From Cupriavidus pauculus (GTDB taxonomy: Bacteria > Pseudomonadota > Gammaproteobacteria > Burkholderiales > Burkholderiaceae), in the NCBI RefSeq assembly GCF_002858765.1, contig NZ_PJRP01000003.1, positions 124,001 to 188,000 on the forward strand: a DNA stretch of 64,000 bases, in the 5' to 3' direction. Both the position numbers and the translations under genes were made by a program. How positions within the stretch are numbered: the stretch's first letter is position 1; each line of letters opens with the position of its first letter. The notes below the pieces were generated by a model. The model was not told the DNA's origin, did no database searches, and was given only the letters and a program-made list of their open reading frames with translations. Below are positions 18,033-26,948 of the stretch, piece by piece.

Positions 18033-18374
18033 ATGCGACACATGCATCCCCCGTTCCCCCCCGCCAGCGCCGATGACGAGCAGGCCTGGGCCTACTGGCG
18101 CGCCCGCCGCATGATGCGGGCGCTGCGCGGCTGGTATATCCACCTGCTGATCTACGTGGTGGTGAACAGCTGGCTGTGGCTGCGCTTCTTCTATTTCCCG
18201 TCGCCGTCGTGGTCGCACTACGCCACCACCGGCTGGCCGTGGCCGCTGACCACGACGCTGGCCTGGGGGCTGGGGCTGGGCGTGCATGGCATTCTGGTCT
18301 GGACGCGCCTGTCGCGCTGGGGCCGGGACTGGGAGACCCGCAAGATCCAGGAATTCATGAACCGGCAGCCGTGA
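18033..18374 (+). CDS. Stand-alone 2TM domain protein
   Basis: A 113-residue membrane protein with two hydrophobic segments (about 36-54 and 73-92) and conserved flanks, RGWYIHLLIYVVVNSWLW and GVHGILVW, ending in WETRKIQEFMNRQ. The same pattern (IYVGVN, GLAVHGIMTWSR, WEARKIAEFMARD) forms the N-terminal membrane part of the histidine kinase encoded at 19160-20092, so this is a detached paralogue of the sensor domain. It converges on the response-regulator gene with 27 bases between stops. A GAGG lies upstream of the ATG. It might pair with the kinase in the membrane or be a left-over duplication; sequence does not decide. Confidence 0.8.
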   Translation: MRHMHPPFPPASADDEQAWAYWRARRMMRALRGWYIHLLIYVVVNSWLWLRFFYFPSPSWSHYATTGWPWPLTTTLAWGLGLGVHGILVWTRLSRWGRDWETRKIQEFMNRQP

Positions 18375-18401
18375 TCGGACGCCCCCCCCGGCCTCCGGGG
18401 C

Positions 18402-19163
18402 TTACATCTGCCGGAACTTGTGCACGTAGGCGCGCGATACCGGCAGTTCGGTATCGCCGCCGCGCATCCGCACGAACAGGCGCCCCGAATCGTCGCGCCG
18501 CGTGCCGGCCACGTGCTCCATGTTGACGATGGTCGAGCGGTGCACCTGCCAGAAAACCTCGGGGTCCAGACCGTCGATCAGTTCCTGCAGCGGCGTGCGG
18601 ATCAGGTGCTCGCCTTCCTGCGTGTGGACTACCACGTACTTGTCGTCGCTCTGGAAATACAGCACGTCCTGGATCGGCACGTGGCTGGTGGTGTTGCCCC
18701 GGCTCGCGCGCACCCACCGCAGCGGACCGGCACCTTCCGCGCGTGCCTGTCCCCGCGCCAGCTGGCCCAGCAGTTGCGCCAGTTCGGGCAGCGGCGCCGC
18801 ATCCTGGAAGGCCTTGCGCAGCCGCTCGATGGTGCGGCCCAGCCGTTCGTCGGTGACGGGCTTGACCAGGTAGTCGACGGCGGCGCGCTCGAACGCGTCC
18901 AGCGCGAACTCGTCGTAGGCGGTGACAAACACCAGGCGCGTGTCGGTCTCGATGCCCTGCGCCACTTCCAGCCCCGACAGGCCCGGCATCTTGATGTCGA
19001 GAAACGCCACGGCGGGTGCCAGCCGCGCGATGGCCTCGGCGGCCTCCAGGCCGTTGGCGGCCTCTGCCACGATGTCCAGCTCCGGCCACAGCCGCGCCAG
19101 CTTGCCGCGCAGGTGCGCGCGCAGGTGTTCCTCGTCGTCGGCGATCAACGCGGTGGGCTTCAT
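18402..19163 (-). CDS. LytTR family response regulator
   Basis: A 253-residue two-component regulator. The receiver domain (residues 1-120) has the acidic pair Asp9/Asp10, the phosphoacceptor Asp56 in FLDIKMPGLSG and Lys in DYLVKPV. The LytTR DNA-binding domain occupies about 145-250 (DVLYFQSDDKYVVVHT, FWQVHRSTIVNMEHV). Such regulators bind paired direct repeats upstream of targets. Its start codon overlaps the stop of the kinase gene by 4 bases (ATGA), so kinase and regulator are made together. Similar pairs include YehU/YehT and LytS/LytR. Targets are not visible. Confidence 0.93.
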   Translation of the reverse strand: MKPTALIADDEEHLRAHLRGKLARLWPELDIVAEAANGLEAAEAIARLAPAVAFLDIKMPGLSGLEVAQGIETDTRLVFVTAYDEFALDAFERAAVDYLVKPVTDERLGRTIERLRKAFQDAAPLPELAQLLGQLARGQARAEGAGPLRWVRASRGNTTSHVPIQDVLYFQSDDKYVVVHTQEGEHLIRTPLQELIDGLDPEVFWQVHRSTIVNMEHVAGTRRDDSGRLFVRMRGGDTELPVSRAYVHKFRQM

Positions 19164-20092
19164 GCGGGGTCTCCGTTCCGGAAGGCGGCTGGCAGCGGGA
19201 TGTCGATCAGCACGGCCGTGCCGGGCGCACGGTCTTCGATGCGGACATGGGCGTCGCCGTCATAGAGCACCGCCAACCGCTCGCGCAGGTTGGACAGTCC
19301 GACGCCGGCATTGCCGCCCGGCCTGAAGCCCATGCCGTCGTCCTCGATCGTGGCCAGCATGCGCGGGCCGCGACGCTCCAGCTTCACCAGCAGATGGCCG
19401 CCTTCCACCTTCGGCTCCAGCCCGTGCTTGACGGCGTTTTCCACCACGGGCTGCAGCAGCATCGGTGCCAGCGGCACGGTGCCCAGCGATGCATCGACGC
19501 CCACCGTGTACTGCAGCCGCTCGCCCATGCGGATCTTGATCAGGGCCAGGTAGTCGCGCAGCAGCGTGGCTTCCTGCGCCACGGTGCCCTGCGTGGCGCG
19601 GCTGGCGGCCAGCGATGCCCGCAGGTACGCGATGAAGTGTTCGAGCATCAGCGTGGCCTTCTGCGGTGCGGGCTCGATCAGGCTCACCACGTTGGCCAGC
19701 GTGTTGAACAGGAAGTGCGGCTCGATCTGCGCCTGCAGCAGCCGCATCTGCGCTTCCACCAACTGCTTCTCGGTGGACAGCGTGCGCACCTGGTCGCGCG
19801 CCATGAATTCGGCGATCTTGCGCGCTTCCCAGCCCCGGCCCAGCAGGCCGACCCGGCTCCAGGTCATGATGCCGTGCACGGCCAGGCCGATGCCCCAGCC
19901 CATCAGCGGCGCTCGCACCCACGGCCGCTCGGGCGACGTCACCAGGTTGATGACGATCAGCAGCGCGTTGACCCCCACGTAGATCAGCGCGTGCATGTAG
20001 AAGAAGCGCAGCGCCCGCACGCGGCGGCGCGCGTCCTGGTAGGCGCGCTGGTCGGCGGCGGTACGCCAGAGGTCTGGATCGACGGAACGCAA
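19160..20092 (-). CDS. LytS/YehU-type sensor histidine kinase with 2TM sensor
   Basis: A 310-residue membrane kinase. Residues 15-95 form a 2TM domain (FFYMHALIYVGVN, GLAVHGIMTWSR). The His_kinase region follows, with the phosphoacceptor His in QAQIEPHFLFNTLANV and the ATP-binding N-box NAVKHGLEPK and glycine box DDGMGFRPGGNAGVGLSNLR. No large extracytoplasmic domain exists, so the signal is probably sensed in or at the membrane. It is the first gene of a two-gene operon with the LytTR regulator. A small 2TM protein with the same membrane domain is encoded just beyond. Confidence 0.93.
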   Translation of the reverse strand: MRSVDPDLWRTAADQRAYQDARRRVRALRFFYMHALIYVGVNALLIVINLVTSPERPWVRAPLMGWGIGLAVHGIMTWSRVGLLGRGWEARKIAEFMARDQVRTLSTEKQLVEAQMRLLQAQIEPHFLFNTLANVVSLIEPAPQKATLMLEHFIAYLRASLAASRATQGTVAQEATLLRDYLALIKIRMGERLQYTVGVDASLGTVPLAPMLLQPVVENAVKHGLEPKVEGGHLLVKLERRGPRMLATIEDDGMGFRPGGNAGVGLSNLRERLAVLYDGDAHVRIEDRAPGTAVLIDIPLPAAFRNGDPA

Positions 20093-20280
20093 GGTGGAAT
20101 CCCGGGCGGGCGTGGAGTTGCCGCGAGGTTACCACCGGCGTGGCAAGGCGGACACGGGAAAAGCGCGGATCGACAGGAATCCGGCGCCGCCCGTCGATGC
20201 GCGGCGCCAGTGGCTGGCAGCCGGTGCCGTGCATCGTGCCGCATTGCAGCACACGGACGCCCGGCAAGGCCGGCACACCG

Positions 20281-21468
20281 CTAGCGCGGGAAGGGGCGGT
20301 GCAGCGGCAGTTCCGGGTTGAGCCGCACGCCAAAGCCCGGCGCATCCAGCGCGGACGCCTTCATCCGGCCGTTCACGGGTACCGGCTCGTCCAGCAACTG
20401 CGGATCGAACATCGGCACGATCTGGTCGGCGCCCGGCGACATGTTCAGGAATTCGGCAAACGGGCTGTTATGGCGCGTGATGACGAAGTGGTAGCTGTAG
20501 ACCGACGACCCGTGCGGCACCACGAGCTTGCCGTGGGCGTCGGCCAGCGCAGAGATGCGGATCAGCTCGGTGATGCCGCCGCACCAGCCCACGTCGGGCT
20601 GGATGATGTCGCAGCAGCCCATCTCCAGCAGCATCCTGAAGCCCCAGCGCGTGGCCTCGTGCTCGCCGGTGGTCACCAGCATGCCGCGCGGCACGTTGCG
20701 GCGCAGTTCGGCATAGCCCCAGTAGTCGTCGGGCGGCAGCGCCTCCTCGATCCATTTCAGGCCGAAGTCGTGGTACGCCACCTGCGCCAGGCGCGTGGCG
20801 TATTCCACGTCCAGACTCATCCAGCAGTCGTACATGAGCCAGAAGTCCGGGCCGCACGCCTCGCGCATCTGCCCCAGCAGTTCCAGGTTCCGGCGCAGCC
20901 CCGCCTCGCCTTCGGCCGGGCCGTGGTGCAGCGGCAGCTTGCCGCCGATAAAGCCCTGCTTCCTTGCCAGATCGGGGCGCGCACCGGTCATGTAGAACTG
21001 CAGTTCGTCGCGCACCGGCCCGCCCAGCAGCGCATGCACGGGCTCCTTCCGCACCTTGGCCAGCAGGTCCCACAGCGCCAGGTCGACCCCCGAGATCGTG
21101 TTCAGCACGATGCCCTTGCGGCCGTAGTACAGCGTGGCGTTGAACATCTGGTCCCAGATCTTCTCGATGTCGGTGACCTTCTGGCCTTCGATGAACCGCG
21201 CCAGGTGGTTCTCGACGATCCAGCAGCCCAGCTCGCCGCCCGTGGTGACGGCAAACCCGACCGTGCCGTCGCTGGCCTCGATTTCCACCACCAGCGTGCC
21301 CAGCACGTTGATGCCAAAGCTCTGCCGGCTGCGCCGGTATTCGGGGTACTTCGCCATCGGCGTGGCGATGTGGTCGTCGATCCAGTGGCCGGCGCCCTGG
21401 TCGTGATAGTCGGCGCCGGCGCCGCGCAGCGTGAAGGCACGGACGTGCCGGATGGTGGGCATGCTCAT
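20281..21468 (-). CDS. rhmD: L-rhamnonate dehydratase
   Basis: A 395-residue enolase-superfamily enzyme that dehydrates L-rhamnonate to 2-keto-3-deoxy-L-rhamnonate in the cytoplasm. It agrees closely with my recollection of E. coli RhmD at many points: [63 protein letters not shown] and [12 protein letters not shown], which contains the catalytic His. Lid and barrel domains are both complete. The ATG at 21468 has GGAG upstream. It is the last gene of a four-gene operon with transporter, SDR and FAH-type hydrolase, the set expected for the non-phosphorylative route ending in pyruvate and L-lactate. Confidence 0.93.
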   Translation of the reverse strand: MSMPTIRHVRAFTLRGAGADYHDQGAGHWIDDHIATPMAKYPEYRRSRQSFGINVLGTLVVEIEASDGTVGFAVTTGGELGCWIVENHLARFIEGQKVTDIEKIWDQMFNATLYYGRKGIVLNTISGVDLALWDLLAKVRKEPVHALLGGPVRDELQFYMTGARPDLARKQGFIGGKLPLHHGPAEGEAGLRRNLELLGQMREACGPDFWLMYDCWMSLDVEYATRLAQVAYHDFGLKWIEEALPPDDYWGYAELRRNVPRGMLVTTGEHEATRWGFRMLLEMGCCDIIQPDVGWCGGITELIRISALADAHGKLVVPHGSSVYSYHFVITRHNSPFAEFLNMSPGADQIVPMFDPQLLDEPVPVNGRMKASALDAPGFGVRLNPELPLHRPFPR

Positions 21469-21486
21469 GATGCGGTGCTCCAGGAA

Positions 21487-22809
21487 TCAGGAAAATTGGC
21501 GATGGGCGGACGCATTGGCCTGTGCCTGCGCCGGGCGCGCGCCGCGCAGCCCCAGGCACAGCAGTCCGCCCACCACGGTAATCGCGGCCAGCAGGTTCAT
21601 GCCCGCCGTGTGCGACGCAAACGCCTGCTCGGCCCACGTCTTGATATTCGGCGCGACAAAGCCGCCCAGCGCCCCCAGCGAGTTGATCAGCGCAATGCCG
21701 CCGGCCGCCGCCGCGCCACCGAGGTAGCTGGTGGGAAAGGTCCAGAACAGCGGCTGCACGGCGATAAAGCCGGCCGCCGCGAAGCACAGCGCCACCAGTG
21801 CCAGCAGCGACGACGACGTATGCACGGACAGCGCAATGCCCGCCGCCGACACCACCAGCGTGGCCAGCGCCAGCCGCGCATGGTTGCCGTGCCGCTCGGC
21901 CAGGCGCGGCAGCACGTAGGCCGCCGCCAGCGCACAGACCCACGGAATCGCCGTGACCAGCCCCACCTCGAAGCCCACTTTCTTGCCCAGCAACGCCGCC
22001 ACCTGGGTCGGCAGGTAGAACACCACGCCGTACACGCTGGCCTGGATCAGGAAGTAGATCAGCGCCAGGAACAGCACCCGTCCGTTGCCCAGTGCATGCA
22101 GCACCGTGCTGGGGCCGTGTGCCACCTTGAACTGCTCCTCGCTTTCGATGGCCTGGGCTAGCGTCTCGCGCTCCTCGGCGCTGAGCCAGCGCGCGTCGCG
22201 CGGATCGTTGTCGAGATACCAGTAGGCCCACACACCCACCACGCTGGCCAGCAGCCCTTCCACCAGGAACAGCCACTGCCAGCCCTTCAGGCCCAGCGCG
22301 CCGTCGAATTCCAGCAGCAGGCCCGACAGCGGGCTGCCAAAGATAAAGGCCAGCGGCGCGCCGAAGTAGAACAGCCCCATGACCCGCGTGCGCGCGCTGG
22401 CCGGGAACCACTTGGTCAGGTAGTAGATGACGCCCGGGAAGAAGCCCGCTTCGGCCACGCCCAGCAGAAAGCGCAGCACGTAGAACGCCGTCTCGCTGTG
22501 CACGAACATCAGCGCGGCCGATACCATGCCCCACGTCACCATGATGCGGCACATCCAGATCCGCGCGCCCACCCGGTGCATGATCAGGTTGCTCGGCACC
22601 TCCAGCAGCGCGTAGCCGATGAAGAACACGCCCGCGCCCAGCGCGAACATCGCGTCGGAAATGCCGGTGTCTAGCTGGAAGGCTTTCTTGGCAAAGCCGA
22701 TGTTGGCGCGATCCAGGAACGCCAGCACGTACATCAGCAGCAGGAACGGCACCAGGCGCGCGATGGCCTTGGCCGTGACGGACGCCAGGTCCGGACGGTG
22801 GGATTGCAT
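21487..22809 (-). CDS. MFS transporter, probable L-rhamnonate importer (ACS family)
   Basis: A 440-residue inner-membrane symporter of the anion:cation symporter branch of the MFS, with about 12 transmembrane segments. Family motifs include [19 protein letters not shown] in helix 1 and [21 protein letters not shown]. coli pairs rhmD with the related transporter RhmT, and here the gene lies 18 bases before rhmD on the same strand, so L-rhamnonate or a similar aldonate is the likely substrate. The ATG at 22809 has GAGGAG upstream; longer in-frame extensions do not. Confidence 0.88.
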   Translation of the reverse strand: MQSHRPDLASVTAKAIARLVPFLLLMYVLAFLDRANIGFAKKAFQLDTGISDAMFALGAGVFFIGYALLEVPSNLIMHRVGARIWMCRIMVTWGMVSAALMFVHSETAFYVLRFLLGVAEAGFFPGVIYYLTKWFPASARTRVMGLFYFGAPLAFIFGSPLSGLLLEFDGALGLKGWQWLFLVEGLLASVVGVWAYWYLDNDPRDARWLSAEERETLAQAIESEEQFKVAHGPSTVLHALGNGRVLFLALIYFLIQASVYGVVFYLPTQVAALLGKKVGFEVGLVTAIPWVCALAAAYVLPRLAERHGNHARLALATLVVSAAGIALSVHTSSSLLALVALCFAAAGFIAVQPLFWTFPTSYLGGAAAAGGIALINSLGALGGFVAPNIKTWAEQAFASHTAGMNLLAAITVVGGLLCLGLRGARPAQAQANASAHRQFS

Positions 22810-22912
22810 GACGAGTGTCTCCTCTGCGCCAGGGCCGTGGCGGGCCGTGCGCATGGGTTGAGGTAGCCGCCCCGGGATGCTTGCCCCGGGGTCTGTGCCG
22901 CTGGAACTTCGC

Positions 22913-23665
22913 TTAGTAGGTGGCGCGTCCGCCTGACAGGTCGAACACCGCGCCCGTGCTGAAGGCACAGTCCTCGGTGGTCAGCCAGGCGATCATCGAG
23001 GCGGCCTCATCCACTTCCAGGAAGCGCCCCATCGGGATCTTCGACAGCATGAACGCGATGTGCTGCTCGCTCATCGAATCGAAAATCGGCGTGCGCGCGG
23101 CGGCCGGCGTCACGGCGTTCACCAGCACGCCACTCTGCGCCAGTTCCTTGCCCAGCGACTTGGTCAGGCCGATCACGCCCGCCTTCGACGCGCTGTAGTG
23201 CGACGCATTGGGGTTGCCCTCCTTGCCGGCCACCGAGGCAATATTGACGATGCGCCCGAACTTGCGCGCCATCATGTGCGGCACCACCGACCGGCACGTC
23301 AGGTAGCTGCCGATCAGGTTCACCTCGATCACGCGCCGCCAGACGGCGGGGTCCAGTTCCCACGTGGTGGCATTGCCGCCGGTGATGCCGGCGCTGTTGA
23401 CCAGCGCGTCGATGTGCCCCAGCTTCTGGATCGTGGCTTGCGTGGCCTTGTCGACGGCAGACGCGTCGGTCAGCTCCACGACCTCGCCGGTGATCTGGCC
23501 CAGCTTCGACAGCGCCTCGCAGGCCCTGACCAGCTGCGCCTCGTTGACATCCCACAGCGACACCACAGCGCCCGAGCGCAGCATCCGTTCGGCCACGGCG
23601 TAGCCGATGCCCTGCGCGCCGCCGGTAATCACGGCCACGCGGCCCTTCAGGTCGAGCTGGTTCAT
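22913..23665 (-). CDS. SDR dehydrogenase, probable 2-keto-3-deoxy-L-rhamnonate 4-dehydrogenase
   Basis: A 250-residue short-chain dehydrogenase. The NAD(P)-binding [13 protein letters not shown], the NSAG motif and the catalytic HYSASKAG (Tyr-x3-Lys) are all present, and the C-terminus ends DLSGGRATY. In the non-phosphorylative L-rhamnose pathway an SDR oxidises 2-keto-3-deoxy-L-rhamnonate to the 2,4-diketo form, which an FAH-type enzyme then cleaves; both neighbours are here. The start codon overlaps the stop of the FAH-type gene by 4 bases (ATGA), showing tight coupling of these two steps. The assignment to the rhamnonate route is by context. Confidence 0.88.
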   Translation of the reverse strand: MNQLDLKGRVAVITGGAQGIGYAVAERMLRSGAVVSLWDVNEAQLVRACEALSKLGQITGEVVELTDASAVDKATQATIQKLGHIDALVNSAGITGGNATTWELDPAVWRRVIEVNLIGSYLTCRSVVPHMMARKFGRIVNIASVAGKEGNPNASHYSASKAGVIGLTKSLGKELAQSGVLVNAVTPAAARTPIFDSMSEQHIAFMLSKIPMGRFLEVDEAASMIAWLTTEDCAFSTGAVFDLSGGRATY

Positions 23666-24525
23666 TGCTGGTCTCCCACGTTGGCCGCCACGGTGCGCTG
23701 CTGCTGTTCGCCCAGCCCGGTGATGCCCAGGCGCATGGTCTGCCCCACCGTCAGGTACACCGGCTGCGGCTTTTGCCCCAGGCCCACGCCGGGGGGCGTG
23801 CCGGTGGAAATCACGTCGCCAGGCTGCAGGCTCATGAACTGGCTGATGTAGGACACCAAGGTCGGCACGTCGAAGATCATCGTGCGCGTATTGCCGTGCT
23901 GGTAGCGCTTGCCATCCACGTCCAGCCACATCTCCAGGGCCTGGGCGTCGGGCACCTCGTCACGCGTGACCAGCCACGGGCCCATCGGGCCGAACGTGTC
24001 GCAACCCTTGCCCTTGTCCCACTGGCCGCCGCGTTCCAGCTGATAGGCACGCTCGGAGACGTCGTTAACGATGCAGTAGCCGGCCACATGGTCCAGCGCA
24101 TCGGCCTTCGACACATAACGCGCCGTCTTGCCAATCACCACGCCCAGTTCCACCTCCCAGTCCACTTTTTCCGCGCGCGGCGGAATCTCCACGTCGTCGT
24201 TCGGCCCGACGATCGCGCTGGTGGCCTTCATGAACAGCACCGGCTCGGTGGGAATCGGCATGCCCGATTCGGCCGCGTGGTCGGAGTAGTTCAGGCCCAC
24301 GCAGATCATCTTGCCGACGTTGCCCACGCACGCGCCGATGCGCGGCGAGCCTTCCACCAGCGGCAGCGATGCCGGGTCCAGGGCGGCCAGGCGGGCCAGC
24401 GTTGCGGGGGAAAGGGTGGCGCCGGTGATGTCCGGCACGTGGGCAGAGAGGTCGCGCAGGCGTCCCTGGGCATCGATCAGGCCGGGCCGTTCCTGGCCAG
24501 CCGCACCGTGGCGAATCAGCTTCAT
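23662..24525 (-). CDS. FAH-family hydrolase, probable 2,4-diketo-3-deoxy-L-rhamnonate hydrolase
   Basis: A 287-residue fumarylacetoacetate-hydrolase-fold enzyme. KMICVGLNYSDHAAESG, the metal-site region VDWEVELGVVIG and GYCIVNDVSERAYQ are diagnostic. In the L-rhamnonate and L-fuconate diketo routes this family cleaves the 2,4-diketo acid to pyruvate and L-lactate. Length is typical. The ATG at 24525 has AGGAG 6 bases upstream. It is the first gene of the rhm operon and faces a LysR gene across a 127-base region that contains a LysR-type box. Confidence 0.88.
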   Translation of the reverse strand: MKLIRHGAAGQERPGLIDAQGRLRDLSAHVPDITGATLSPATLARLAALDPASLPLVEGSPRIGACVGNVGKMICVGLNYSDHAAESGMPIPTEPVLFMKATSAIVGPNDDVEIPPRAEKVDWEVELGVVIGKTARYVSKADALDHVAGYCIVNDVSERAYQLERGGQWDKGKGCDTFGPMGPWLVTRDEVPDAQALEMWLDVDGKRYQHGNTRTMIFDVPTLVSYISQFMSLQPGDVISTGTPPGVGLGQKPQPVYLTVGQTMRLGITGLGEQQQRTVAANVGDQQ

Positions 24526-24620
24526 CTTGTCTCCTGTCTTTATGGTGATGGGGTGAGAAGCATCCGTTGCACTGTAAGCCGGCAGGCTATATCGTTCCAA
24601 TCAATTTACAAGAGCGAGCT

Positions 24621-24635
24621 ATTCCATTCTGGAAT
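24621..24635. promoter_or_regulatory. LysR box in the rhm operon-regulator intergenic region
   Basis: ATTCCA TTC TGGAAT is a perfect 6-3-6 inverted repeat with T-N11-A form. It lies 18 bases before the LysR start codon and about 96 bases before the first gene of the rhamnonate operon, a geometry expected for an autoregulating LysR activator. Confidence 0.6.
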
Positions 24636-24652
24636 CGCCGAGGAGACACCGC

Positions 24653-25621
24653 ATGTCGCTGACACGCCGCCTGGTGAATCGGCTGAAACTCAAGCATTGG
24701 GCGCTGCTCAGTGCCTTGGCCGATACACCCACGCTGAACCAGGCCGCCGCGCTGATCAACGTCACCCAGCCGTCCGCCACCAAGATGCTGGCCGATATCG
24801 AACAGGCGTTTGGCTTTGCCATCTTCGAGCGTCACGCGCGTGGCATGCGGCCGACGCCGCTGGGCATCGAGGTGGTGACCTATGCCCGGCACACGCAAGC
24901 CAGCCTGGACCGCTTTCTGGAGGATATGGAGGTGCGCCGCCGGGGCGGCCACGGGCATCTGGTCTTCGGCGCGATCATGGGCGCCGCGCCCGATCTGGTG
25001 GCGGCGGCCGTGGCCGACATCAAGCGCGAGCGGCCGCGGCTGGGTGTGCGCATCCTGGGCGAAACCAGCGACCAGATCGGCGTGCTGCTGGAGCGACACG
25101 AGATCGAACTGGCCGTGGGCCGGTTTGCGGGCCCGCTCGACCACAACAAGTTCGACTTCTGCCCGCTGTCCGACGAACCGCTGCGGATCGTCGTGCGCAG
25201 CGGGCATCCGCTGGTGCAGGCGTTCCAGCAGCGCGATCACGACGGCCTGGGGTGGGACGAACTCGTGCGCTGGCCGTGGGTGCTGCAGACGCTGACCAGC
25301 CCCGCGCGGCTGATGCTGGAAGACCAGTTCGCGCAGGCCCAGGTGTCCACGCCTCAGGACGTGATCGAGTGTTCGTCGATCTTCGCCACGCTGCAGCTGC
25401 TGCAGTCGGGCGATGCCATCGCGATGCTGCCCGAATCGGTGGTCCGCGATCATGTCCGGGCGTCGCTGCTGGCCACGCTGCCCGTGGACGTGGGGCAGGA
25501 CATGAAGGCCTTTGGCATCCTGACCCGCAAGAACGAGGCGCTGTCAGACGTCGCCACGGCATTCGTCGGCCACCTGCAGGCGCGGGCCCAATCGAAGGCG
25601 GCCCAGGCAGCCGCCAGCTAG
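24653..25621 (+). CDS. LysR family regulator of the rhm operon
   Basis: A 322-residue LysR protein. The helix-turn-helix is at about residues 12-70 (TLNQAAALINVTQPSATKML), and the effector domain follows. It belongs to the GbpR-like branch that often controls sugar-acid genes, judged by NRLKLKHWALLSALAD at the start and the GLGWDEL region. GAGGAG upstream supports the ATG at 24653. It is divergent from the rhamnonate operon, so L-rhamnonate or its dehydration product is the likely inducer (inference). E. coli uses an IclR-type RhmR instead. Confidence 0.9.
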   Translation: MSLTRRLVNRLKLKHWALLSALADTPTLNQAAALINVTQPSATKMLADIEQAFGFAIFERHARGMRPTPLGIEVVTYARHTQASLDRFLEDMEVRRRGGHGHLVFGAIMGAAPDLVAAAVADIKRERPRLGVRILGETSDQIGVLLERHEIELAVGRFAGPLDHNKFDFCPLSDEPLRIVVRSGHPLVQAFQQRDHDGLGWDELVRWPWVLQTLTSPARLMLEDQFAQAQVSTPQDVIECSSIFATLQLLQSGDAIAMLPESVVRDHVRASLLATLPVDVGQDMKAFGILTRKNEALSDVATAFVGHLQARAQSKAAQAAAS

Positions 25622-25623
25622 TT

Positions 25624-25659
25624 GGCGTGGCTGTGGCGTGGCTGTGGCGTGGCTGTGGG
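25624..25659. repeat. Three perfect 12-bp tandem units after the LysR gene
   Basis: GGCGTGGCTGTG is repeated three times without change directly after the LysR stop codon, in the 61-base gap before the convergent FAD-dehydrogenase gene. It is a short slippage-prone microrepeat with no evident role. Confidence 0.7.
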
Positions 25660-25682
25660 CCCGCTACGGACCAGCGACGGGC

Positions 25683-26948
25683 CTAGCGGCCGAAGCGGCG
25701 CGGATCGTACGGCGCGGGGTCCACGTAAGGCGTTTCGCGGTCGAACAGTTCACCCAGCAGCCGCGCCGTGGCCGGCCCCAGCGTCAGGCCCTGGTGGCCG
25801 TGGCCGAAGTGGAACCACAGGTTGGCATGGCGCGGCGCCCGCCCCACCACCGGGCGCATGTCGGCGATGCAGGGCCGCGCGCCCATCCACGGCTGGGCTT
25901 CCACCGGCTGGCCCAGCCGCACCAGATCGCCGGCCAGCATTTCGGCGCGCACCGACTGCACCGGCGTGGGCGGCGATTCATGATGCGCGAACTCGGCGCC
26001 GGTGGTCAGCCGCAGCCCCTGGCGCATCGGCGCCAGCAGGATGCCGTTTTCGGCGTCGAGCAGCGGCCTGGCCGGCATGGCGTCCACCTGGTAATGGCGG
26101 TGGTAGCCGCGCTTGACGAACAGCGGCAGCCGGTATTCGAGCCGCCGCGTCAGCCCCGCCGCCCAGGGCCCCAGCGCGATCACGGCGTGCTCGGCCTCCA
26201 CGGCGCCATCGCGCGTGCGCACGGTCCAGCCGCTGCCCGACTGGCGCAGCGTCTCGGCATCGCCCTGCAGGAGCACCCCGCCCTCGCGCTCGAACAGCGC
26301 CGCGTAGCGCGCCACCAGTTCGCCGGGGTCGCTGACCGTCCACGGGTCCTGCCAGTGCACCGCGCCAGCCATCGACCGTTGCAGCACGGGTTCGGCGGCG
26401 GCCAGTGCCGCACTGTCCAGGATCGCATGCCGCAGATCGTGCGCGGCCGCCACGGCGTTGGCCGCCTTCGCCGCCGCGTCGAATGCGGCCTGGGTCCGGT
26501 ATGCCTCCAGCCAGCCGGACTTGCGAACCAGGTCCTGGGCACCAGCACGCTCGATCAGCGGCGCGTGCTCGTCGATGCAATGGCGAATCAGCGCCGCGTA
26601 GGCGCTGATCGTGGCCGTATAGCGCTCCGGCGCCGATGCGTGCCAGTAGCGCGCCAGCGACGGCACCAGCGACGGCAGCGCACGCAGGTGGTAATGCACG
26701 TCGTTGCCGCGCCGCGCCGCCACCCGCAGGATGGCCTGCCAGGCGCGCGGAAACGCGTACGGCTGCACGGCCTCGCGCTGGATGATGCCGGCGTTGCCGT
26801 ACGACGTCTCGCGGCCCGGCGCCTTGCGGTCGATCAGGCACACGGCATGGCCGCGCTGCTGCAGCGCCAGCGCGGTGGCAACGCCAACGATGCCGGCGCC
26901 CAGCACAATGACTTCGGTCTGGCGGGCGGTTCTGGAAGCTTCTGTCAT
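25683..26948 (-). CDS. DadA-like FAD-dependent oxidoreductase
   Basis: A 421-residue flavoprotein of the DAO/DadA family, which oxidises D-amino acids, sarcosine-like amines or hydroxyproline to keto acids. The N-terminal Rossmann motif is VLGAGIVGVATALALQQRG, and SYGNAGIIQREAVQPYAFP matches the DadA substrate-domain entry. The C-terminal GARPCIADMRPVVG and HFGHGHQGLTLGPATA complete the FAD site. Its start overlaps the stop of the upstream LysR gene by 4 bases, an unusual case of a regulator being the first gene of the operon. The substrate is unknown; the neighbouring sugar-acid operon is on the opposite strand. Confidence 0.85.
   Translation of the reverse strand: MTEASRTARQTEVIVLGAGIVGVATALALQQRGHAVCLIDRKAPGRETSYGNAGIIQREAVQPYAFPRAWQAILRVAARRGNDVHYHLRALPSLVPSLARYWHASAPERYTATISAYAALIRHCIDEHAPLIERAGAQDLVRKSGWLEAYRTQAAFDAAAKAANAVAAAHDLRHAILDSAALAAAEPVLQRSMAGAVHWQDPWTVSDPGELVARYAALFEREGGVLLQGDAETLRQSGSGWTVRTRDGAVEAEHAVIALGPWAAGLTRRLEYRLPLFVKRGYHRHYQVDAMPARPLLDAENGILLAPMRQGLRLTTGAEFAHHESPPTPVQSVRAEMLAGDLVRLGQPVEAQPWMGARPCIADMRPVVGRAPRHANLWFHFGHGHQGLTLGPATARLLGELFDRETPYVDPAPYDPRRFGR

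Noticed and set aside
20140..22161. A 673-codon plus-strand frame across rhmD and the transporter
   Set aside because: It runs antisense through two recognised genes and the gap between them and shows no domain, as expected for a GC-bias frame.
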